DNA of 64,000 nucleotides from the NCBI RefSeq assembly GCF_011320225.1, contig NZ_JAAOEN010000001.1, positions 973,652 through 1,037,651 of the forward strand, given 5' to 3'. Positions 48,485 through 56,730 of this stretch are shown piece by piece (positions within the stretch are counted from its first letter, which is position 1; each line of letters starts with the position of its first letter). Position numbers and translations under genes: made by a program. The notes below the pieces were generated by a model. It was not told the DNA's origin. It searched no databases and worked only from the letters and a program-made list of their open reading frames with translations. The DNA is from Phytoactinopolyspora limicola (lineage in GTDB: Bacteria > Actinomycetota > Actinomycetes > Jiangellales > Jiangellaceae).

Positions 48485-49493
48485 CGTGGCACGTCGTTCG
48501 GGAGTGAGCGCCCGGATGCTCCGGCACTACGACTCCTTGGGGCTGGTGCGGCCAACCGGCCGCACCAGCGGCGGCTACCGCGAGTACTCCGATGCGGACA
48601 TTCGCCGCCTCTTCCAGGTGGAAGGATTACGCTCGCTAGGTCTGTCGCTGCGGGAGATCGGACAGGCCCTGCGGGATCCGGAATTCACACCGTCGTCGCT
48701 CGTCGGCGATCTCATCCGGCGGGCTGAAGGCCGACTGCGGCAGGAACAGGAACTTCTCGGGCGGCTACGCGCGGTCGACGCCTCGGTCCCCTCGGGCTGG
48801 GCGGACGTCATGCGGATCGTCGAACTCATCCGAGGGCTCAACTCGCACAGCGCCGCCCGTCGGCAGCAGGCTGTCCTGGCCGAGGATGCTCCGGCTTCCG
48901 GAGAGTTGCTGGCGCAGGCTGTCCTCGCTGAATCCGATGCGAATGTCGCAGGTGCCCTACGGTGGGCCCTCGCACGAGTGGGCGGTGACGTAGTGGCGGG
49001 TGTCGCGCCGGGGATCTACTCGGAGGACGTTGACATCCGACGGCGGGCCGTGCAGGCACTGGCGGAGATATCCAGTGACGAAGCGAGCGGGGTGCTCGCC
49101 GCCGCGCTCGAAGACGCGGACCCGGTGGTGCGCAGGCGCGCCGCGCTGGCCCTGGGTGGACGTGGCGTGGCGGCGGCCATCCCCGAACTCGTCGCCATGG
49201 TGGTCGAGGGGACCAACGACGTCGAAGCGGCGGAGGTGATGGGGCGACTGTCGCAGAACCCGGGGTATGCGGACCGCATCGTGACCGCACTGGTCGACGC
49301 GCTGGCCGCAGCGGCTTCGGACTCCGCGGTGCGAATCCGGCTGGCCCAGGCACTCGTTGAGATACCGGGGGCAGCGGCGCGAGCCGTGCTGCGGGGCCTC
49401 GCCGACGACGATGACCGGGCAGTCGCGCTCACCGCGTCAGCCTTCGTGGAGCAGCTCGAGGAAGCGTCAACTCGCCGTCTTTCCTCAAGCTGA
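48471..49493 (+). CDS. MerR regulator fused to HEAT repeats
   Basis: This protein is 340 residues from GTG 48471. Residues 1-70 are a MerR DNA-binding domain (LIGDVARRSGVSARMLRHYD, GYREYSDADIRRLFQVEGLR), followed by a dimerisation coiled coil (~85-115). From ~125 onward there are five or more HEAT-like repeats (DVDIRRRAVQALAEISSDEA, ADPVVRRRAALALGGRG). HEAT repeats replace the usual ligand-binding domain, suggesting that the effector is a protein. It is coupled to the HEAT gene, and a MerR-type promoter lies upstream of both. Confidence 0.85.
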   Translation: MLIGDVARRSGVSARMLRHYDSLGLVRPTGRTSGGYREYSDADIRRLFQVEGLRSLGLSLREIGQALRDPEFTPSSLVGDLIRRAEGRLRQEQELLGRLRAVDASVPSGWADVMRIVELIRGLNSHSAARRQQAVLAEDAPASGELLAQAVLAESDANVAGALRWALARVGGDVVAGVAPGIYSEDVDIRRRAVQALAEISSDEASGVLAAALEDADPVVRRRAALALGGRGVAAAIPELVAMVVEGTNDVEAAEVMGRLSQNPGYADRIVTALVDALAAAASDSAVRIRLAQALVEIPGAAARAVLRGLADDDDRAVALTASAFVEQLEEASTRRLSSS

Positions 49494-49495
49494 GG

Positions 49496-50074
49496 CTAGA
49501 AGTCGATGAAGCCCGCGACGATCTGCCGCACTATGCCGGCGGAGGGGTCTGGAGTGCCGTAGAAGTACACCGATCCATACCCCCATAGGTATTCGTCCAC
49601 GACGTCTTCGAGCGGGCCGTCCCCGGGCCAGCCTTCTTCGTCGATTTGAAAGAGGAACTGGTGCCCGTCCGCGAGTACCGCATCGGCGTACGAAGGGTCG
49701 CCCTGGATGAGCGCTGGCTCGTCGCTGATCCGGACCAGGCCCGGCGCACTGCCGCCGGCCAGCGGTGCGAGGGCGGCTGAGCGCAGACCCGGCCACCCGA
49801 GCTGCGTATGGGCGCCGCGCGGTGATGGTTCGTGTACCAGGGCCCGCATCGCCATGTTCGGATATTCGAGATCCTCGTCGCCGATATCGAAACCGTCTCT
49901 GAGAAACACACTCACCTCCGACCCTCCGGTCCACGGCGCGACGTCGGCCGGGAGGGTTAATACATAACGGTGGGTGAGGAGAAGTGGATGGTGCTCGATC
50001 ACCGCAGGGGCCGCGCCACCAAGCCGCGCTCCGTGTTGTCGGTCGGGAAGCTCGGGCGCCAGCAACACTGCCAT
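49496..50074 (-). CDS. DUF1963 (YwqG-like) family protein
   Basis: This 192-residue soluble protein resembles DUF1963/YwqG: LPADVAPWTGGSEVSVFLRD, AHTQLGWPGLRS, then FLFQIDEEGWPGDGPLEDVV and YLWGYGSVYFYGT near the end. It is shorter than typical members (about 250 residues), so the N-terminus may be reduced. Family function is unknown. It converges on the MerR-HEAT gene with only 2 bp between stops. Confidence 0.75.
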   Translation of the reverse strand: MAVLLAPELPDRQHGARLGGAAPAVIEHHPLLLTHRYVLTLPADVAPWTGGSEVSVFLRDGFDIGDEDLEYPNMAMRALVHEPSPRGAHTQLGWPGLRSAALAPLAGGSAPGLVRISDEPALIQGDPSYADAVLADGHQFLFQIDEEGWPGDGPLEDVVDEYLWGYGSVYFYGTPDPSAGIVRQIVAGFIDF

Positions 50075-50204
50075 TCCTCAGATGTTAGTCCTGGTGCTGT
50101 CGTTTCTGTCCAAGACTGTTGTCGCGGCTACGGTCTATCTTCGGTCTCCTGCGCACCACCACGGGGCGCTCCCAGTTCGCTTGATGACGAGGAGAAGCAG
50201 CACT

Positions 50205-50783
50205 ATGCGTGATCTGGTCTACACCGGGTTTATGTCACTCGACGGCGTCGTGGATTCCCCAGGCGGCGGGCCGGACGAAGAACACCGCAGCGGTGGCTGG
50301 GTGTTCAAGGACCTCGAATTCGTGCCCGAGGCTTGGTCGCTCAAGGCCGAGGAACTCGCCGACACATCGGCGCTGATGTTCGGTCGCCACAGCTACGAGG
50401 TCTTCGCGCCGGTGTGGCCGGGGTCGGAGGACCACGCCGCCTATAAGGAGCTGCCCAAGTACGTGGTGTCCTCCACGCTGCCCGACGACGCACTCGTCGA
50501 CGGCTGGGGCCCGACGACGATCCTCCGCTCAACCGAGGACGTCGCCGCGCTCAAGGACAGCGACGGTGGTGCGATCTTCATCCACGGGAGCGCGGAGCTG
50601 GCCCGGCGGCTGTCGGACGCCGGCTTGATCGACCAGTACAACCTGCTGGTCTTCCCGGTATTGCTCGGAGCCGGAAAGAGCATCTTTAGCCGGACCGACC
50701 GAGACAAGCAGGTCTTGAAGCTCAGGGAATCCGAGCGCTACTCGAACGGCATCCTCAAGCTGATCTACGACGTCAGGCGCTGA
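50205..50783 (+). CDS. Dihydrofolate reductase / RibD C-terminal family protein
   Basis: This protein is 192 residues from ATG 50205 after GAGGAG. It shows the RibD_C/DHFR-like pattern: LVYTGFMSLDGVVDSPGG, TSALMFGRHSYEVFAPVWPG, KYVVSSTLPDD, GAIFIHGSAELARRLSDAGL and LLVFPVLLGAGKSIF. It probably binds NADPH and reduces a pterin-like or other small molecule. True DHFR is not implied. Its last 80 bp have a degraded copy at 42226-42305, and an AraC remnant follows it directly. Confidence 0.85.
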   Translation: MRDLVYTGFMSLDGVVDSPGGGPDEEHRSGGWVFKDLEFVPEAWSLKAEELADTSALMFGRHSYEVFAPVWPGSEDHAAYKELPKYVVSSTLPDDALVDGWGPTTILRSTEDVAALKDSDGGAIFIHGSAELARRLSDAGLIDQYNLLVFPVLLGAGKSIFSRTDRDKQVLKLRESERYSNGILKLIYDVRR

Positions 50784-50853
50784 TCCAGGTCAAGCGAGCC
50801 CTGCCGGTACCGTCGCGGAGCTGCCCGGCGGTGTGTCCGACGTATTTACGCAG
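50784..50853 (-). pseudogene. 3' remnant of an AraC-like gene
   Basis: This ~70-bp stretch aligns with the 3' end of the intact AraC gene (42306-42379), sharing CGCGGAGCTGCCCGGCGGTG and flanking bases. The rest of the gene is absent. With the DHFR remnant at 42.2 kb it shows that a DHFR-AraC convergent pair once existed in two copies. Confidence 0.7.
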
Positions 50854-50923
50854 CTGACCGACCCCCGGAGATCAGCTGCGTTGATAACATCCCCAACGTG
50901 ACGACGCGGAACGTCCTCGACGG

Positions 50924-51427
50924 ATGATCACGAACTTCCTGCTGGAGCACCCGTGGATGTCTCCGGTGGCGTTGGCGCTGATGGTGGTTGCCGGCCCCGT
51001 TCTGGGCAGATGGCTCACTGACCGGCCCACGGCAGCCCGGTGGTTGCTCGGTGCATCCCTGCTGCCGATCGCGATCACCACACTCGTTCCCGTCGATCGC
51101 CAGCTGGAAGAATTCTGTGTGGTCCAGTGGGCTCTGCCCACACCGTCCCGCGTGGAACTGATGGCCAACGTCGTGCTGTTCGTCGCGCCGGCTTTGCTGT
51201 TCGCCGTCATCACCCGTCGCCTTCTGCTGACCGTTCTATTGGGCACTGGCCTGTCGGCTGCCGTCGAACTCGTCCAAGCCCTCATACCCGCCATCGGTCG
51301 CTCGTGCGATACAACCGACTGGCTGAGCAACACCATCGGTGTGCTCATCGGTGCGATGTTGGGATGGGCAGCGCTACGGCTAGCTCGTCAGCTGCGCGCG
51401 AGCGGCGTCAGTCGACTCGAGCCCTGA
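50924..51427 (+). CDS. VanZ-family membrane protein
   Basis: This 167-residue protein has about four membrane helices and the VanZ pattern: LMANVVLFVAPALLFAVI (~77-95), SAAVELVQALIPAIGRSCDT (~110-130) and DWLSNTIGVLIGAMLG. VanZ-like proteins include the teicoplanin-resistance protein, but most have unknown roles in the envelope. No van genes are nearby, so antibiotic resistance should not be assumed. It precedes the Wadjet operon in converging orientation. Confidence 0.82.
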   Translation: MITNFLLEHPWMSPVALALMVVAGPVLGRWLTDRPTAARWLLGASLLPIAITTLVPVDRQLEEFCVVQWALPTPSRVELMANVVLFVAPALLFAVITRRLLLTVLLGTGLSAAVELVQALIPAIGRSCDTTDWLSNTIGVLIGAMLGWAALRLARQLRASGVSRLEP

Positions 51428-51605
51428 AAGGGGACGGACCCGGCGTGACGGCCGAGCGTCGTGAGCCGCCGGTGGACGGCGGCCCAGGCCCAGGCAACGA
51501 GCCCAAATCCGGGTAAAAGAGTGATCGACGGCGACGGCGAGGGGAACGGCATTCGGGTCACTCCGGTGTAGCGGCGGGTTGACGAGCGGCGGGCCTCGGT
51601 TGGCA

Positions 51606-52754
51606 TCAAGCACCACCCGCCGGCATGTGGTCGCTGGCCCAAACCCAATCGATCCGCTCCTGTTCAAGGCGGATCCGTTCGCCGTATCGGTCGCTCACGA
51701 GATCGGCATAGAGATCGGCCTCATCGGGGGTGAGATGCTCAAGTTGGGCTGCCGTAGGGGAATGCTCGGTGACCCAGCGGTCGCGATGGGCGAGGAGCGT
51801 CTCGCGGTCCATGAGGAACGATCGAGCGTGGGGGAGCCATGCTCGCAGCTGGTTCAGGATCGCGAAGCCGTGAGTGTCGAGATCGCCCCAGTAGAACACC
51901 TCGGCACTGCTCAGCCAGCGCAGGGCGCCGATTCGATGGACGTCGAACCCCTTACCCCAGAGCACGACCCCGTCGGCTGGCACCGGCATCGTCAGGTAGG
52001 TGACCTCGTTCTCGATCACGACCGCCGTGCCGACCTTCAGGTCCAGTTCCGGGAGTTCGTCCACCCGGGCGGAGAGCTCGCTCAGCGGCGGATATAGCCC
52101 CAGGGAGGGAGCTGTCCGAAGCCGAACGAACTCTGGTTTGGCGCGTAACCCCAGGGAGGCGAGAAATCCGTTCGCGCTGCCGGGGATGCCGAGGAACGAC
52201 GCAAGCAGCGTCCGATGCCGTTCCACGAACTTGGTGTCGACCCCCGGTGCACTGATCTCACGGAGGTAGACCCCGGAGCCGCGGGCCGAGTCGAGCCACT
52301 TGTATGCGCTCAGCAAGCCGGGCCACTCGTCGGCCAGAGCGATTGCCTTGAGCGGGTGGGCGAGCACCCACTCCCGAACCTTCGATCCGTCCACGAGGGC
52401 GAGGACTTCCTCGAACCGCCGCACCTCGTCGGCGACCCCAAGCAGCGACCATGTTTGCTGATACGACGAGACGATGGCCCGGCTGGGGATCATGTTTCGA
52501 CCGATCAGGCGCCCGCCCACGGCCGTGTAGTTGAGCGAGAACCTGTTGTTGCGACGCCCGGCCTCGAGATCGGCCACCCATGCCTGAACCGCGCCAAGGG
52601 CGTCGCCGATCTCGGACGGCTTCGGCCCGCGCAGCGGCACCTCGATGCGCGGGAACTCCTCACCCGCGGCGTAAGCCCGCAAGACGCTGCCGTCAGACCA
52701 GCGCCGCTGAACGCGGGTGCGGATGTCCGCAGGTGTGGTCCAGGGGCGATTCAC
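51606..52754 (-). CDS. jetD: Wadjet nuclease subunit JetD
   Basis: This 382-residue protein starts at GTG 52754, overlapping the jetC stop (GTGA). The N-terminal half matches DUF3322 and the C-terminal half is a DUF2220/toprim-like domain. The toprim acidic residues are visible as VVIENEVTYL (Glu, ~240) and VFYWGDLDTHGFAI (DxD, ~290). In type I Wadjet systems JetD is the topoisomerase-like nuclease that cleaves plasmid DNA once JetABC has extruded it. It is the last gene of the operon and appears complete. Confidence 0.92.
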   Translation of the reverse strand: MNRPWTTPADIRTRVQRRWSDGSVLRAYAAGEEFPRIEVPLRGPKPSEIGDALGAVQAWVADLEAGRRNNRFSLNYTAVGGRLIGRNMIPSRAIVSSYQQTWSLLGVADEVRRFEEVLALVDGSKVREWVLAHPLKAIALADEWPGLLSAYKWLDSARGSGVYLREISAPGVDTKFVERHRTLLASFLGIPGSANGFLASLGLRAKPEFVRLRTAPSLGLYPPLSELSARVDELPELDLKVGTAVVIENEVTYLTMPVPADGVVLWGKGFDVHRIGALRWLSSAEVFYWGDLDTHGFAILNQLRAWLPHARSFLMDRETLLAHRDRWVTEHSPTAAQLEHLTPDEADLYADLVSDRYGERIRLEQERIDWVWASDHMPAGGA

Positions 52755-55700
52755 GCCAAACGTCCTGCCTGAAGGTTGTGGTACTCCTCGATCGTTAAGG
52801 TCTGCAGCCGGGAGTAGTTTCCCTCCGGATTGTCGACGAACCCGATCGCGTGGACGTATGGGGCGATCACGTGCACCTTCTGCAGTGGTGTCACGATCAG
52901 GAGCTGTAGGCCGAGTTTCGCGAACAGGTCCAGCGCGTACCGGGTGGATACGTCCGATCCCCGTCCGAAGGCCTCATCGATGACGGCGAACCGGAAGTCA
53001 CGGGAGCGTTCGGCGCCCCACTCCAGTCCGAACTGGTAGGCAAGCGACGCGGCCAAGATGGTGTAGGCGAGCTTCTCCTTCTGGCCGCCAGACTTCCCGT
53101 CGGAATCCCGGTAGTGCTCCCATTCCTCGTCGGTTTCTCGGTCTCGTTCGGACGCCGAGAACGTGAACCAGTTGCGGACGTCGGTCACCCGCCGGGTCCA
53201 CGCCTTGTCCGCATCGGTGTGCCCGTCGCGGCCCTGGAACCGTTCGATGATGCGCTGGACGTCGAGGAAGCGTTGCTCGGAGTAGTGGTCGTCATCCGGC
53301 GATACCGCGTCGTCGGTGGCTGCCCGGAGGTCGGCCCGGAACTGCTGCACCTCCTGGTTGACGGTGCGTTCGGCTTCCAGCGTGACGTAGCGCCCAGGGT
53401 TGTAGTCGATCGCGCCCAGCGCCTCGTTGATGACGTCGACCCTGGTGTGGATCTCGTCCGACTGGCGGCGCAGCCAACTGTTGAAGCCCGCGAGCTCGCG
53501 GATGGTGTTGGTGTTGAGCTGACGCTTGAACTCCGTCTCGAAGCGCGGCAGGTCGTCATTGGCCACGCGGTCATGGAAGGCCGCGAACTCGGTCCTCGAT
53601 TCGACGCTGACGTCGAACTCCGTGGTCTCTTGGGGCCAACGGCGCCGGACCTCACCCATGTATTGGAGCAGACGTTGGGACGCTCCGCTGAGTTCGGCGT
53701 TGATCCGTTTGATCGATGCGTCCAACTCGTCGGTGACCCGGTTGGCGACCGGTTGACAGTCAACGGCCCGGCCCGGGACATCACTGCCGAGCCGGTCGTT
53801 CAACTGGTCGTATGAAGCCCGGGCGGCCTCGACCTGTTCCGGCGGCGTGGCGGCAACGAACGTCTCCTCGGCCTCCACGGCCGTGGTGTCACGCTGGATC
53901 TGGTCTTCCAGCTTCGCGATCTCGCGGTTGACGGATCGGAGTTTGTCGTCGACGTCGGACGCACTGTGGGTGTTGTCCGTGAGTTGCCGCTCGATCTCGG
54001 CTAGTGCGGACGAACCAGCGACGAGTCGTTGTCGTTCTTTGTCAGCGGCGTTGGCGCGATGTTCGGCTTCGGCCCAGTCCAGTTCCGTCCACGAGCTGTA
54101 TGCGTTCAGCCCGCTCAGCGCCGCCAGGGTGTCGGTAGCTGCTCGGCCCTCCTGCTTGAGCCGCTCCAGCTTGTCGTCAAGGTGCAGCAGTGCCTGTTGC
54201 TGTTCTACGAGTTGGCTGGTCAGCGCCTCGACCTTGCGCTCGTTGGCCCAGCCGAGTACCCAGGCGCGGGCGTCGTCGAGACGGCGGCGATCGTCCTTCT
54301 CGTGTCGGTCGCCGGACCTGATCTGGCCTTCCCGGGTGACCGCCCGGCGCTCGTGTCGGAACTCCTCAATGGTGTCGACGCAACGGTAGTCGGCCCGATG
54401 CACGAGCTGACTACGTAGGTAGTCATGGAACGGACCGTCCGCAACGTCGATGGTGTCGGCGAGCCGCAGCGCGTCACCAGGCGCCGATTGCAGGGGGACG
54501 CTGCGGTCTGGGACGCGCTCATAGACCAGCCGGCTACCTGCGATGCTGCCGTCGCTACGGCGATGGGTCAGGCGGTTCTGGTTCACCCATTGGGCGACGT
54601 CGGCGTAGTAGCGCTGGGGCACGAGAAGGGACATCGCGAATCCGCGGAGCACCCGTTCTGCCGCGCCGCGCCATTCCGAGAATTCTTCGGTGACGTCAAG
54701 GAGTTCTCCGGCGAACGGAAGCTGAGACTCGTCGAGCTGGAGCTCGTCGCAGAGCTTCTCCCTGATCGTGAGCAGGCTGCTCGGGAGATTGCTCTTCCGA
54801 GATGCCAGGCTCGTCAACTCGGCACGGGTTTCCTCGCCCCGGCGCCGGAGATCGCCACGGTCCCCGAGCAGCGTCGCCCGTTGGGCTTCTACGGTGTCAT
54901 GCTCGGCTTCGAGCCGCGACTGCCGTTCCCGCACCTGAGCGGTCAGCGAGGCGAACCCTTCGGCATCGGTGACGGGGTCCAATCCGGCGGCTGCGACCCG
55001 GGTGTCGAAAGTGCCGCGGCGTCCGCGGCGCTCGGCGGCCTGTTCCCGCGCCGCCGCTGCGGTGCGCTCCAGCTCGGCGACTCGATCGCCGCCAGCCTGG
55101 GCTCGGGCTTCGATCAAGGCTTCGCGATCTGACGTCAAGGTCCGGCGCTGTTGCTCGAGGCGTCGGAGCTCATGGCTTTGCCGGCTGAGCTCTGTATCGG
55201 TGGCCTCGATCTCCCCGCGCAGCAACCGGATCCGGAGTTCGGCGAAGTACAGCCGTACCGCGTCTCGCTGGTGCTCCGTGTCGGTCCGGCGAGCCAGCGT
55301 CTCGTCGTACTTCTTGCTGGTCGCGACCAATGGGCTCAGTGCTTCGAGTTGCTCGCGAGCGCGTTTCACGGCGGCGTGCGCCTTGGTGAGATCCTCGAAG
55401 TGCGTGACGATCGCTTTGATCCGGTCGGCGGAGTCCGCGGGTTCGAGCATGTGGTTGCGGACGAACTCGTTGAGATTGCCCACGGACTTCATGGAGACCG
55501 TCTGGTGGAGCAACTCCATCGCCTGCTCCGACCTGATGCCGAGAAGGCGGCGGACCGTCCGCCCATAAGCAGGAAAGTCTTTGTGAACCTCGGCTCCCGA
55601 GGCTCGGAGACGGCGACGTAGATCGTTGAGGTCTGCCCCGAAGTCGGTGAAGTCGTCTTCGATCGAAAGGGCCTTGGTTGAGGTGACGAAGAATCGGTGC

Positions 55701-56146
55701 GGCTGACCGACCTTCTCCTTCTGGTGGAACACCTGTGCGAGGGTGACGGTTTCGTCGAAACCTTCGTTGACGAACGTTCCGAGGATCACCGAGTATGCCC
55801 GATGGTCACGTAGCCCGACGGCCCGTGACGCCCCGGTCACCTCCATCCGCTCGGACTTGTAATGGCCCTCGACATAACTCCGGAGAGTCCGCTCGCGGGC
55901 GTCGGCGCCGGCCGCTTTGTTGTAGGCGATCCGGTGAGACGGCAGCAGCAGAGTGGTCACGGCGTCGACCAGGGTGGACTTGCCGCTGCCGATGTCGCCA
56001 GTCAGCAGGGCTGTGTCGCCCCCCGGGGTGAGCCGCCAGACTCGTTTGTCGAAGGTGCCCCAGTTGAAGACCTCCAGGTGGCTCAGCCGATATCCGGCGC
56101 GACCGGGGCTCTTGAGGTCGAGCGACGAGAACAGTCCGTCAGCCAT
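52751..56146 (-). CDS. jetC: Wadjet SMC-like ATPase JetC
   Basis: This 1131-residue protein starts at ATG 56146 (MADGLFSSLDLKSPGRAGYR). Walker A is GDIGSGKSTLVDA with K56. A long coiled-coil/hinge region occupies ~300-950. The ABC signature is SGGQKEKLAY and Walker B is FAVIDEAFGRGSD near the C-terminus. It is an SMC/MukB-like motor that, with JetA and JetB, loads on and extrudes small circular DNA. It overlaps jetB by 8 bp and jetD by 4 bp. Longer upstream frames belong to jetB DNA. Confidence 0.95.
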   Translation of the reverse strand: MADGLFSSLDLKSPGRAGYRLSHLEVFNWGTFDKRVWRLTPGGDTALLTGDIGSGKSTLVDAVTTLLLPSHRIAYNKAAGADARERTLRSYVEGHYKSERMEVTGASRAVGLRDHRAYSVILGTFVNEGFDETVTLAQVFHQKEKVGQPHRFFVTSTKALSIEDDFTDFGADLNDLRRRLRASGAEVHKDFPAYGRTVRRLLGIRSEQAMELLHQTVSMKSVGNLNEFVRNHMLEPADSADRIKAIVTHFEDLTKAHAAVKRAREQLEALSPLVATSKKYDETLARRTDTEHQRDAVRLYFAELRIRLLRGEIEATDTELSRQSHELRRLEQQRRTLTSDREALIEARAQAGGDRVAELERTAAAAREQAAERRGRRGTFDTRVAAAGLDPVTDAEGFASLTAQVRERQSRLEAEHDTVEAQRATLLGDRGDLRRRGEETRAELTSLASRKSNLPSSLLTIREKLCDELQLDESQLPFAGELLDVTEEFSEWRGAAERVLRGFAMSLLVPQRYYADVAQWVNQNRLTHRRSDGSIAGSRLVYERVPDRSVPLQSAPGDALRLADTIDVADGPFHDYLRSQLVHRADYRCVDTIEEFRHERRAVTREGQIRSGDRHEKDDRRRLDDARAWVLGWANERKVEALTSQLVEQQQALLHLDDKLERLKQEGRAATDTLAALSGLNAYSSWTELDWAEAEHRANAADKERQRLVAGSSALAEIERQLTDNTHSASDVDDKLRSVNREIAKLEDQIQRDTTAVEAEETFVAATPPEQVEAARASYDQLNDRLGSDVPGRAVDCQPVANRVTDELDASIKRINAELSGASQRLLQYMGEVRRRWPQETTEFDVSVESRTEFAAFHDRVANDDLPRFETEFKRQLNTNTIRELAGFNSWLRRQSDEIHTRVDVINEALGAIDYNPGRYVTLEAERTVNQEVQQFRADLRAATDDAVSPDDDHYSEQRFLDVQRIIERFQGRDGHTDADKAWTRRVTDVRNWFTFSASERDRETDEEWEHYRDSDGKSGGQKEKLAYTILAASLAYQFGLEWGAERSRDFRFAVIDEAFGRGSDVSTRYALDLFAKLGLQLLIVTPLQKVHVIAPYVHAIGFVDNPEGNYSRLQTLTIEEYHNLQAGRLA

Positions 56147-56730
56147 GGCCGTCTCCGACCATGGATCCGGCGTACTCCTCGAGTTTGCCGGCGAAGTCGG
56201 ACAGGGTTTGCGCGTCGACGTAGGCCTTGAGGATGCGGCGTACTTCCCAATGGTCGGTCTGGCCTCGTAGCTGACGGAGGAAGTCGAGTTCGACGGCTTT
56301 GCGGATCGTGGTGTCGACTTGGTCGATGACCCGCGCCTCGTTCGTGGTGTCGGCGAGAAAGAGCCGAAGCATGTCGACGATCTGGTCGCGGGTGACCACA
56401 AGTTTGGTCTCTCCCCCTGCCGACTCGAACTCGACCAGACGTTTTGCGCAGCAACACGAGGAGGAGGCTGACGTTGTAGGTCAGGCTGCGGCGCCGTACC
56501 AGCCGCGGTAGGGGCTCCTCCCCGTCGGCCTCTTCATGGGACTGGAGGTAGGCGAATCCCTCGGTGTCATTGACGACGACATCGACCCCGATGGTGGAGA
56601 AGTGGTCGCGGATGGCAGCACCTTGGCGCTCGAGCGAACTCCAAGTGTCTTCGTCGGTCTCGCGGTAGACGACTCCGCGCATGAGGCGGATGATCGCCGT
56701 GGCGACAGCGTGCTCCTCGGGTGTCCTCAT
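56139..56730 (-). pseudogene. jetB: Wadjet kite subunit JetB (DUF4194), frameshifted
   Basis: From ATG 56730 the frame encodes MRTPEEHAVATAIIRLMRGV up to SLTYNVSLLLVLLRK. At the T run 56442-56445 (AAAA on the coding strand) it shifts. Deleting one A would join it to RLVEFESAGGETKLVVTRDQ and the rest of the DUF4194 protein ending at 56139, a normal ~196-residue product. As sequenced, the C-terminal half could be made only from an internal GTG at 56399. JetB bridges JetA and JetC, so the indel may inactivate the defence, or may be a base-call error. Confidence 0.85.

Noticed and set aside
50924-51427. Glycopeptide resistance role for the VanZ-like gene
   Set aside because: No other van genes are present, and the VanZ fold is widespread in envelope proteins without resistance roles.
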